This document shows positions 33,299 to 44,488 of a stretch of 64,000 nt of DNA, piece after piece. Positions within the stretch are counted from its first letter, which is position 1; each line of letters starts with the position of its first letter. Source of the stretch: Bombyx mori (taxonomy: Eukaryota; Arthropoda; Insecta; Lepidoptera; Bombycidae); assembly GCF_030269925.1 (NCBI RefSeq), contig NC_085107.1, positions 558,001 through 622,000 on the forward strand, in the 5' to 3' direction. A program made the position numbers and the translations under genes. The notes beneath the pieces were generated by a model, which saw nothing but the letters and a program-made list of their open reading frames with translations, was not told where the DNA came from and did no database searches.

Positions 33299-33535
33299 TT
33301 TTTTTTATTGCTTAGATGGGTGGACGAGCTCACAGCCCACCTGGTGTCAAGTGGTTACTGGAGCTCATAGACATCCACAACGTAAATGCGCCACCCACCT
33401 TGAGATATAAGTTCTAAGGTCTCAAGTATAGTTACAACGGCTGCCCCACCCTTCAAACCGAAACGCATTACTGCTTCACGGCAGAAATGGGCAAGGTGGT
33501 AACCGCGCGGACTCACAAGAGGTCCTACTACCAGT
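33299..33535 (-). repeat. Bm1 SINE, head missing
   Basis: Tail TTTTTTATTGCTTAGATGGG at left, body to CCTACTACCAGT at right; short gap in the GGTGGTACCTACC segment. Confidence 0.9.
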
Positions 33536-34060
33536 AAAATATAATCACTGATAGTACGAAAAACGACAAATACTTTTGAACTGCATGAATTGTGGAGTTA
33601 AAGAGCTCTATGAAAAAGTCTATATATGTATATTCATATACGAGTATTTCATTGCATAATATAGCACGCTTCAGTGCTGAATGCAAAGAGTAAGTATCAA
33701 TTGCTATAGAGTTGCTAACAGCATAGGGCATCATATAAAAATGAGCGAAAACAAACCTGTTTATTGCATTTTAAAATAATGGCAACGTCTTGAATGGATC
33801 TCAACTCACCTGTATTCAACATTAAGTTTCTGTCTCCAAATTGACTTATAGTTTGGAAACGTAGTGCATTGTTATATTTTCAGAAAGTTTTCCTTTGCAA
33901 CTGCGTCGACGTCTCATTATAGAACAGACTCTTGATAAAAATTCCAAATAATAGTTATCACGCGGAAATGCTGTTGTACCGAAATAATGATTTTCATACT
34001 AAATGAGAAAACTTTTAAGGCATCCATCGTCTTTTGACAAAGACGTCAGGTGTAACAGAG
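33536..34060. other. AT-rich intergenic stretch
   Basis: Nothing recognised. Confidence 0.4.
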
Positions 34061-34235
34061 CTCGTCCGGGAAGGTACCACCACCCAGCTCAATTCTGTCG
34101 TAAAGCCGTAATGCGTTCCGGTTTGAAGAGCGGGGCAGCTTTGGTACTTATTTTGTTGATGCCAAGGGGCTCCCGTTACTATTTAACACCGTGTGGGCTG
34201 TAAGCTTGTCCACACAAGGAAGCAACAAAAAAAAA
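34061..34235 (+). repeat. Degenerate Bm1 SINE
   Basis: Strongly diverged copy: GGTACCACCACCCAGCTCAA, GTAATGCGTTCCGGTTTGAA and a GTCCACACAAGGAAGCAACA tail can be aligned with the Bm1 body in order. Confidence 0.7.
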
Positions 34236-36010
34236 TGCGGATCTGGTATATTTAGCTCCTTGAGGTCCTCCATCTCGATTACCTTCATTTTTTAATCGAA
34301 TTTCAAACCGGTGTTAGGACGTCCTGTGAGCTCGCAGGAATAGACGCAGGAACAAGGTATTGAAAACGATGTGTTGATTTTTGGTGTATTAACTAGAAGT
34401 GATGCCCTGTATAAAATATCTTGTTTAGTCTATGAAGGCAAGAGGAACTCTCATGGTATTAGTAAGCACTCCAGTTATTAATTAGTTGATCAGACGCGGA
34501 AATGCGACTCAGCCCTAGGCGAGCTAGTGTTTCTTTTTCCACACCGTCAGTCCTTGGTATTTGTGTCCTCACTACTTCGAAATTTAATTATCTTTATTGC
34601 CAAGTCGAGTACTAATTATACTCTTGGTAGTATCGCAGGATGTTTTTTAGTTCATTTCTGAGACTTAGCCATATAAATAAGGGAATAAAATTAAAAGTCG
34701 AATCAATTTCCTAAACAGTATATGGCAAACACGTTCTTTTTTCCTTATAAAGGCATTTAAATAGATAAAAAAGAAACTAGAGTATTTCTAAACGTATACC
34801 TACGTCCAAAATACTCTATTCGATAAGCGTAATTAAAGTTATGTTTTAACTTTGATACCGCTACAACATCAGACGTTTTTAGATAAAATCAAATTATTTA
34901 ATTGATTTAGCAATCATGAGCAGCGCTCAGGATCGTGATTCAAAACGACCTTCAAGATGAAAACTCGGAGAGGTCAAGTTTGTTTGGTACATTGACGGAT
35001 CGTGGATTCAATAAGCGGTAAATATTGATTCATTGCCATTGTCACTGACCAGCTGATCGACAGATTGGTCTAAGAATGTAAGCTTTTTAAGAAATAAAAA
35101 CAGATAAATCTGACGTTTATCTAATACGCAGGCATTAACATATACATTAAATATTTTGATTGATTTCGCTCCTTAAAAAGTGTATCTGACATGAAGTGTG
35201 CCTATGGATGGCTTCCGGCTTTGCGTTGGCAAAGCTACGCAAGATTATAAAATATCAGAACCTATCCGTCATACACATCTTGTACGTTTGATTTCGGACG
35301 CTCCCCTTGGAAGCTGCCGGAATTAAACTATTATGATAGATTTTTAATTCTTGAAATATATGAGTTTGTATTTTTGGATTGTTTTAAATTGGCAGACGAG
35401 CTCATAAGTTATTTTGGTATTGAGAGCGGACTCACAATGCACTTTTCGCCAGTTATTGCAGCATGGCCATCGCAATACTAAGAGTTTGGTACTAACAGAA
35501 TACCGCTGTTCTTCGGTGGGACGGGATGGTGATACATAAAACCAAGGCCACACAGTCCAAGGCAATACTACTTTAGTTATCCTTTTGTAACTCGTTAAAA
35601 ATACATATTTCATGATTTAAGGTGATTCCTAATATACCATGATGTAGCAGTTTTTGATGCGAAAAGCATTTTTAAATGGCTTTATAAGGCGACCGGACTG
35701 GACGACAAGCCATATATAGTAACTTAGTTGAGCTATATAATCAATCAGCTACATTCGCTGACAGGAAAACTTGAGGAGCTATTGAATTCAAGCATCTACA
35801 TGATCCATAGATAACGTTGTCTACAGCATGAAGTATCAAAGCCAATGCACAAGGCGGTTTCTCGAAATGAAGACCGATGGCACAACACGAAATGTAACAC
35901 AATTATGTCAATTGGCGGGAGGTCGGCTCCGAGGCACACGAGGGCATCCGATAAGCGATTTGGTTTTAGATTGTGAGTTCACTTAACGTACAATCACTAC
36001 TGCATGTTTT
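34236..36010. other. Intergenic stretch
   Basis: No gene recognised. Around 35391-35540 a few Bm1-like words (GACGAGCTCA, GCGGACTCACAA) occur, but the alignment is too poor to call. Confidence 0.35.
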
Positions 36011-36019
36011 TTTTCCCAC

Positions 36020-36288
36020 AGGAAACAATCGCCGGATCCTCACCCTCGCAGCAGATGGGGTATGTGGGAGTCGAACCTCACTAAAACTTCTGCCGCTTAC
36101 AGCCGGCACTCTTCCCAGGACCGGGCCGGAGCCCAGTCTTGGCTATTAGAAGGCGAGACAGGGTTGACGCAAAGCATATTACATCCATCCCGCTGTCCTA
36201 CAGACGCCGGACGGCGGCCCCTGGCGACACGACCACCGGTTCCCTCGGTCGACGGGCCGGGAGCCCACCTTGATAGCATGGCACCCGA
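36020..36288 (+). other. GC-rich unclassified block
   Basis: About 270 bp of markedly GC-rich sequence in AT-rich DNA, open in one frame (36062-36340) into the adjoining Bm1. The peptide is Ser/Arg/Pro rich and not recognised. The abrupt base change and the Bm1 set against its edge suggest a retroelement fragment. Confidence 0.35.
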
Positions 36289-36682
36289 CTTTTTTTATTT
36301 TTATTGCTTATATGGATGGACGAGCTCACAGCCCACCTGATATTAAGTGGTTACTAGAGCCCATAGACATCTACAACGTAAATGCGCCACCCATCTCGAG
36401 ATATAAGTTCTAAGGTCTCAGTATAGTTACAACGGCTACCCCACCCTTCGAACCGAAACGCGTTACTGCTTCACGGCGGAAATAGGCGGGGTGGTGGTAC
36501 CTACCCATACGGACTCTCAAGAGGTCCTACCACCAGTGATTACGCAAATTATAATTTTGCGGGTTTGATTTTTATTACACGATGTTATTCCTTCACCGTG
36601 AAAGTCAATCATGAACATTTGTTGAGTACGTATTTCATTAGAAAAATTGACGTCTTATCCTTTAGGCCACGACGACTTCTAA
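36289..36682 (-). repeat. Bm1 SINE, long copy with head deletion
   Basis: Body plus the linker region (GTTATTCCTTCACCGTG) and the outer head (GGCCACGACGAC) are present, but about 60 bases of the tRNA-like head that carry the B box are missing compared with 5362-5802. Confidence 0.9.
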
Positions 36683-37270
36683 AACTTCTAAAACTTCCTG
36701 TTACGGGCGAGTGTGGAGAGCACGGCGCCCCACGCCTGCGACTACTATATGTTTAGCTTAAGTTAACCGCTTAGTTTAGTTTAGCAATATTATTGCCTTT
36801 TATATTTAGCCAACAATTTTAGCTATCGATTTAGCATCGACCGTGTTCTATCATATAGACATGTATACACTTGTTCTGTATTTTAGGTTAAGAGCTAACT
36901 TTGGTTCTCTTCTTTATGAACCTATTTGTGTTTTAAAGGTTGAGCTTGAAACCTTGAAACATTGAGTTACATATTGCAACGTCTAAACAAACATATGACA
37001 CACCTGTCACCCAGCCTGCTATATCCTAAAAATGTAAACACATTGTATAGTTTTCCACCTGTGAACACAATACGACAGTTGCATTACTGAAATTAGACGA
37101 GGATCCGTCGATAATAATTGTCTTAACATTCATCTAGATTTAATTTATTATCCCGTAATATCCAGCTCTAGAATAAGCTACTCAAGATCTAATTAAATCC
37201 TTGGTAACGATTTCGGCTTACCCAGCAAATTGCAGATGTCTAAGAGCGATTATTTTTTTAAATTTTTTAT
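36683..37270. other. AT-rich intergenic stretch
   Basis: Nothing recognised. Confidence 0.4.
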
Positions 37271-37365
37271 TCACTGGTAGCCTAAGGGGCTATTCCAGCT
37301 ACACTCTGAGGGGTAGGTGAGCTCACGGGCTCAACCTGAGAGAGTTTGCTAACACTAGCCCTCAT
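37271..37365 (-). repeat. Family E repeat, inverted partner 1
   Basis: Contains GGTAGGTGAGCTCACGGGCT and CAACCTGAGAGAGTTTGC, shared with 19581-19706, in the opposite orientation to 37541-37665. Confidence 0.5.
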
Positions 37366-37540
37366 TCGTATCTTTATTCATTACCTATATATACAGTTCA
37401 TTAGGAATTACAAGCGTAAATACTGTTGGGCTTGTCGAGTAACATCTTGTGATCGCCCATGCTATCTCTACTTTTTTTACGATCGAAGACAAGCGAACTC
37501 TTCGCTCTACCTGAAATTACCTACATGACTACAGTCGCTC

Positions 37541-37665
37541 TAGCCCACTGATTTTATCGCCGGATCTTCTCACTGGGTCGGGTTTCCGATCCGGTGGTAG
37601 ATTTTACGAAGCACTGCTCTTGCTAGGGTTCGTGTTAGCAACATCGTCAGGTTTGAGCCCCATGA
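37541..37665 (+). repeat. Family E repeat, inverted partner 2
   Basis: Shares GCCGGATCTTCTCA, TTTCCGATCCGGTGGTAGAT and GTGTTAGCAACAT with 60366-60531, at the same spacing. Confidence 0.6.
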
Positions 37666-39132
37666 AACTAGACCACCAGTTTAGGTAGGGACCAAAAAAA
37701 ATCGATTATGACCAGACGAGCCAGATAAACTGTTTATCGACGATCGCATCATAACGAAAGATAGCTTGTGGGCTTAACATAAGCCTTACGAGCCGATCAG
37801 ATAGTAGACTGGAGATATTTTAGGTTAACTATACAAAACACATTTGTCATTCAAATCGATAATTTTATTATTCGTTCACAATTGTATTTTAAAAAAAAAA
37901 CTTAGATTACAGAAAATAATATGGCGTCATTTACATCACTAAAATAAATGCACGTAATTAAAAATAATTTGATTTTTTTTAAATTATAATTTTCGAATTT
38001 GTCTAATGTCAATCTTAAAACGAAAGGAACTCAAGAATGTAATTTTAAAATAACCAAAACGTGATTTCCACAGCCTTTAGATCACGTATATTGTAAGATT
38101 TGTCTGAGAACTAACGGGTATTGACGTCATACGTGCGGTGAGTCGACACACGCACACGTCGAACACGGAACATCAAGCCACATGATCTCGTTTGATAAAA
38201 AATGCTTTTCTGAAAAACGTGTCAATCAATTAAGTGCCTCTAAAAGATTTACGATGACATTCATCCCGAAGATTTTGAAGGATATTTACTGAAATTGAAA
38301 AATAGTTACCAGATTTCAGATTCAGGTTTTTATAATAATGTAATAGATGTAAATTTAAATATATTGTTTCCAGTAAATCCAACGACACTTCTTTAAACAA
38401 TTTTTTTATTATACGAGAAGAGATGCTCCTCAAATCAACTTTTTTTTTTACATTTCGATTCGAATCAATTGATACCTAAATACAAAAAAGTAGCACGCTC
38501 GGACTAGCGTCTGGATACTGTTCTAGAAATATCAGCTCTATCAGCCATGTTAATTATAAGGTATGCAGGCGTAAATAGCTGATTCCTTTTTTTGACATCT
38601 CTAAAATACCAAGACAATTGTTGTTCAATAACGTAATCGATTTTTTAGATCCAAACCAGCATTTCAGTTTTCAAATCGCTGAAACATTCAACGCTAGATT
38701 CGTTATCGATAGTTTTAATAACAAAACAGTGTAGTGCAGTAATACTACAAAAGAAAATCCAGTAACGATCCCAGTAAACAACTCCGGCGTCCGTAGATTG
38801 TTAATATTGTTACAATTCTTAGACAGAAGCAGCCGCCGGCCTGTTATTGAAGTTTAGACGGAGTTAAGTTCGAGCGCTACAAGTTTTGCATCCAGAACTT
38901 ATAATAATTACAAGTATAACATTGTACTGACTTTGTTATGAATCTTTACTAGACTAGCGTAATCCGCGCTACATCGTTTTTCTGATGTTTTTTCGCGATG
39001 GTCGGAAGATCTTTTCTTTCGTGCTTAATGGATCTAATGAGCCACTAATTGTATGCAGCTTCAAAAGACTTACAGCTGGCATTTATCTTGTACCTACAGA
39101 CTGGATTTTCCTGACAAGTCAGTTGACCATAG
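37666..39132. other. AT-rich intergenic stretch
   Basis: No gene recognised. Confidence 0.4.
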
Positions 39133-39417
39133 GGACAAAAAAAAATGGCGCTCGCGCAACTTGGTGCATGCAAAAGAAGTAAAATTATTTTGCGTGCACC
39201 AGGTCTTTCAGTGAGTAGTATTATGGTTTTCGTCATTTTTCATCCTTAAATCAAATTTCTCATGCAATAGAGTGCCTCTCTCCACGGTCGAGTGGTTCGC
39301 GAGACGCTCTGTCTATTTTCTCACTCTGGATCTTCCTAAATTATATATTTTCTCTGTTGCCGTAACGAATCTGTCGCGAGGTAAATTTTACTCTCAACGC
39401 GTCTAATGAAGTTTCAT
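39133..39417 (-). repeat. Family C repeat, copy 1
   Basis: The reverse complement of this stretch aligns along its length with 60598-60895: GAGAGTAAAATTTA, CGCGACAGATTCGTTA, GAGTGAGAAAATAGA, GCGTCTCGCGAACCACTCGA, TTTGATTTAAGGATGAAAAATGA and a GCACCAAGTTGC end. No coding frame and no terminal inverted repeats were seen. Class unknown. Confidence 0.65.
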
Positions 39418-42400
39418 TTGAATAAAATCATTTTATAATTATTTAAATATTAATATTATTGAAAACGGTTGGGTGGCATCACAAAACTTTATTCGTTATT
39501 TTTCTAATAATTAAAAATCTTTATTTCCCGATTGATATCACAGTGCAATACGAGTATTCGGAGTTGATTCCTGGGAGTTCTTCTACCGGTGTTACATGCT
39601 TAGAACTACATATATTGAAGTTTCTCGTTTGGGTCGATTTTACATTTCTCGATGAAGTCTCAGCGATTGAAACTTAAATGCTGCCATTCAACGTAATTTT
39701 TTTTTACATTCTTTACCATTTTAAGGCACAGTTTTTTTTTTTAAACTGGTTTATTTTTAATAAGTACTATTCGACACGAAATTTAAATACTATGTAATTA
39801 AATATTAACCGAATACAATGTTGCAATTTTTTTATTCATCAATTCCTACGAATGTTTTAAAACAATCATCACTTGATACTTTGTGCGCGAATTAGTCACA
39901 CTATAATGGGAAACACATCATTAGGTGCAATCACAAAGTAAATACATACTTAACAAACAGATATCAAAAGCAAACACGGTTACTTCTACAGAATTTTTTA
40001 ACACATTTATAATCTAAAATTCCGTCAACCTCTTCACAGCATGTATTAGTCCGTTAAATATAATTTTTTGTTCATAATTAAATTGTAATACATACATTTT
40101 ATGTGTTCATTTTAACGTTTTTAATAATAGAATACTTTTAATAGTTGAACAGCGTCAATTACCTGAACACGATATTATAAAAATTAAACTGTATTTTGCA
40201 TATTTAAATTTGCTCACAGACAGATAAACCGTGTACCGACAAACAATATCGTATTTGTATAAACTAATTTTAGCTGTAACTGAATTCTATTTTCAGTTAC
40301 TAAAATTTGTTTTGGCTTGAAAAGAAACGGCGTTTGCTACCTTATGTTTGTGCATTGTGTTGGAGGAGACGTATTTGTGCTGATATGGTCCTAATGTCGG
40401 GCGAATCCGGTTTATTATTGAACGAGGAAAAGTTCACGCGCTGGTACTGACAACTAGATCGCGTGGTTAGACGGGATGAACGGGTATGTGATGTTCGTGC
40501 CGACGGTACCTGAGTGCGATGCCTTCAACGTCACTCCCGTGCAAACCACGATTGCGAGTGATTTTAATTAAAATCTTTACGATTTAAATACTGAACAATC
40601 ACAATGAGTCTGTATGCTACTTAAATTATTATACTAACGATTTAATGGACTTCCCAAAATCTTTACTATTTATTAAAATAACATACTTAATCAATGTGCT
40701 ATTATTGTAGTCGAAACTTTAAGTAAAGACTTTAGATCAACATTCAAGTCGGTAATTGAATTAAAAATTACTTTATTTTGTTGAAAAATATAGTTGACGT
40801 TGTTGCAATAATCCCTTGAAAAGGCAGAGGATAATCCTCCGTGCTTGTTATTGAATTTGTGTAAAGCCACAGAATAAAGTTGTAATTAATGATACTTGCA
40901 GACATGGAATTTAACAGGTAATATTACTCGATAATATGTACAAAACATAGGGGCATGCTCCTATCTTACAAGACCTGAAGACATAAACATAAGACCATGT
41001 AAGATTTAATTAAATTTATTTTTTATTTAATTTAAATTTGACAACAGTGTATCTGAATGTGAGTTTTATCGATTTTACTGATCGTTCGTATAAAATTATA
41101 TGACATTTTAATTAAATAACAGTAACGCTGCTAGAATTTTAAGTAAAAATATATTCTTATGTTGGTGTTCTTAATCTAATTATTATAATAATGATGATAA
41201 TATGCATTAGCTAGTTTTTTTTTAATAATTATTGCATAGAAAAAAATGTTTAATGAAAATTGAACCTACATGTTTTTATAAAATTTTAATATCGAGGTAA
41301 TTTTATATTATGTACGTTTTTAAGACGTGCATTTTCGATGTAGCAGTATGTTAATTATATACAAATCTATTTAAGGACAAGCTAGTACCATTTAGGAATA
41401 TAAATAGAATAAATTACAATTAAATTTTTATACTTAAAATATAGGTATTAACATCCCATCAATATGTTACTTGTGAAGACATTGTTGTTATGTTAATTTG
41501 ATATTTATTTATCTTAAAATTTTATCTTACAACTAAATCTAATTTAATTGAACGTTTTTAATTTCATAAATATATTTTTTAAAATATCCGTTTTAAATAA
41601 TTTCACTATTCATTATATTTACTTAGAAATATGTCTGCGAAGCTGTTATGTAAACGCTCAATGTGACATTAAGTGTCGTGAATTATTGCAAACATACACG
41701 CGTATACTTTTTATATTTATACATATATACTGAGCATATTTCAAGTTAACCTTTTTCAAATACTAAAAGCAAACAAAAAACGCGACGTCCTGGCATTATA
41801 ATAATATTCCGAAGTATACATGCGTTTTTTCTTTTTGAATCAACTTCCAAATTCCTGTTCGTCAACTTAAGATGACATTTATTGTCTACGTAATAAAATG
41901 GATCATCTTTGCTCAACATGGTAGTTACATTCAAAGTTTATATGATTGAAACATTTTTTACTCCATGATTGTGTACAACATCTTTTCATCTTTTCACAAC
42001 ATCTTTTACCATTAGTGGATCATGATAGTGAAAGATGTCGCAGATTTATATCTCAGGCTTGTGCTTCTCTACGAGTAAATGGCGACAAGGCATCGTGTGG
42101 ATTGCGGACGTGAAGGTACAAATTCCAAATGTATGGAGAACACGATACGAAACGACTATAAATTCAATCAAAAGCCAACGTTCTATCTAACGTACATACA
42201 GTACAACAAAGCGATGTGATTTCATTTAAATATTTTATTGGAATGAAATAAAAACGAAAACCTAATATTTTAACATACGTCGCATCGTGTTTTAAAGGAG
42301 AAATGTGAGGAAAACACGGCTTACGTTAGCGTAACTCGATCTAGAATTAGCGATATTGAGCGCGGTCAATCACGGTCAAGTCTGCATTTTAAATCCTCAA

Positions 42401-42493
42401 CGACAGTTTTGTGACGACAATGCTCACCCAAAGACAATTGTTAGCAACATTATGTTTATAATTTTAAATTATTTTTTAGTTTGTCCGTAACCG
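39418..42493. other. AT-rich intergenic stretch
   Basis: About 3 kb without recognisable gene or bounded repeat; only short AT-rich frames. Confidence 0.4.
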
Positions 42494-42570
42494 AGGACGT
42501 CGTTGTCATCGTCATCATCATCATCAACAGCCCACAGCCGTCCGTTGCTGGATAAAGAGGATAGGTCTCT
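42494..42570 (-). repeat. LINE 3' end fragment (CR1/Zenon-like)
   Basis: (ATC)n followed by AACAGCCCACAGCCGTCC.TTGCTGGA and GGTCTCTCCCAA. This resembles a 3' end that is common across Lepidoptera, with the trinucleotide repeat as tail, which places the element on the minus strand. Assigned from memory of the motif. Confidence 0.5.
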
Positions 42571-42607
42571 CCCAATTTACTTAGTCCGGTCAATGGACGT
42601 GATCTGT

Positions 42608-42775
42608 GTGCTTAGTGCGAGTTTTTAACGCTCTCGATAGCGTAAAAGTTAACTCAAATTTGTATCCAGCTGGAACAACCCCTAATGGCATACGTAAACG
42701 AACGTTCCAAATCCATACAAATTTGAGTTAACTTTTACGCTATCGAGAGCGTTAAAAAACTCGCACTAAGCTCAT
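42608..42775. repeat. Hairpin repeat, family H copy 3
   Basis: The left arm (GTGCTTAGTGCGAG ... CTCTCGATAGCGTAAAAGTT) is mirrored at the right end with very few mismatches over about 60 bases. The centre (CAGCTGGAACA.CCCCTAATGGCA) matches the copy at 23743. This is the best preserved long copy. Confidence 0.8.
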
Positions 42776-44265
42776 TGCACGAAAAATTTCTGTATTATGG
42801 GATCTGTGGACAAATATCAGAAAACGGAATAGATTCCAAAGCGACCCCTCTGACTAGTTATCTAGATATGTATGTAATAAACATTTAGTCGGAGGCTACT
42901 ATCTATTAATCGTTAAAACACGAACAAATCGGACACTATAAATGTAATTGCAACATGAAACATTCTTCGTAAATAATCAAGAATATATTTTTTTAATTAC
43001 TTAAAAGTGACTTGAATCTGAACGTGAAGCAGTCGCAAAAAGTCCGCTCAACTTTTCAATTAATTTTAAGCGAAGCAAAAGAACGTAACAGAACTTAAAG
43101 AACATTAACTATATTGGTTTGAATTAATTAATGTTGTGCAGTTTTAAGTAGTGCAGATAAGGTACAAGTTAAGTAGTAGTTACATTTTCGATGTTAAAAC
43201 ACATTGTCGATAACAAGCAATTCATTATTAGGTAATTAGTAATTCTAATTTCTAACCGTTAACGTTAACGGCGATCTAAGCGCGAATCGGCACGTACTAA
43301 GTCCGTTTATTTTGTGTATTCTCTACTTCAAGGACATTGGGCCACGATAAAGCAGATATCTTCGTACAGAAATACTAAACTTTTACTCGGACCGATGATC
43401 GCGCACGCAGTTTACAAACTTTGTGTTACGAAACATATGTACGTGCAATGACCTTAGCGATCAATTGGCGGCGTTTTTGTCACTCCCAAGTGCTTTCGGG
43501 CCGATGTAAAAACGATATTGGAATTGCTAATTTAATCAAGGACAAAAACTGTTATAAATAAATAAAGTAATGCGGGCGCACTAAAGAGATGAGCGGTAAA
43601 ATTTTAAGCTTATTTAAGATGAGATTTTTCACGTCCATAGCAAGTATTTCGTCGAAATGCAATACTCACTTGCCTTGAAAGTAATTTTATTAATTTCAGA
43701 AGGTAACTAAGGTAATTTGAATTTAGAGTGCACCTTCGCTTCAACTAACGGGATCCAGGAACACGACCAAATTTCATTACGTTGTTCACGAAGAAACTGA
43801 CGCTGTTGTTCGTACTGTATTTTCTCTAGGACCTAACTAATTAGATTTCGTCGAGCTAGGTCTGGGTGGGGAACGTAAGTAATGAAATAAATTACGAAAT
43901 TGGAATGAACAGACTATTAATATAAAAGATGAACGAATTCGCCGATGGCGGGACGCAGGTCACAAAGCTCTCTCCAGTTAATGGAGAATTAATTAAATCG
44001 AGCACTTGTTGTGTAGTTTATCGAACTGTAACTAGTTTATATTCAAGACGTGTTCGGGACTAAGCTCGACTGCATTCATTTGCACGAAATGTTAGAACAT
44101 TCCCAGATTCTATTTTCGATGAAGCAAAATAATGTAGTATGGCAAAATGAAGCAGCCAATGATGTTGATCATACATTAAAAGTTTCGATACATTCAGCAC
44201 ACACAGGTGATAAGATCTTAAAAAATATGTAATTTTTATAACTTTAAATTTTTTTTAGTTAGGAA
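42776..44265. other. AT-rich intergenic stretch
   Basis: Nothing recognised; short plus-strand frame 44050-44232 unsupported. Confidence 0.4.
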
Positions 44266-44488
44266 CAAATCACGCAAGGTCATCCGGCTCCAATTTAGGA
44301 TTCCCTATGTTATCAGAGATTAACAAACATACTTATATATATTTGAATATGTACATATAATAAACACCAAGACAAAGAGCAAACAAATCATTTCATTCAT
44401 CACACAATGTTTGCCCGATGTGGGAATCGAACTTACGACCATCGGCGCAACAGCCAGGCCCGCTAACTACTGTACCACTGAGTCAGTC
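44266..44488 (-). repeat. tRNA-derived SINE, family T
   Basis: On the minus strand a tRNA-like head starts TGACTGACTCAGTGGTACAG and has a good B box (GTTCGATTCCC); the body ends in a stretch with AAAAAAAA. The body shares CAAAGAGCAAA and GATTCCCT words with the copy at 53435-53675. It is distinct from Bm1. Confidence 0.65.

Noticed and set aside
35391..35540. Possible very old Bm1 copy
   Set aside because: Only a few short words match; order and spacing are not convincing.
44434..44486. tRNA-like sequence with A and B boxes
   Set aside because: It is the head of a SINE with a body shared elsewhere; no complete cloverleaf expected.
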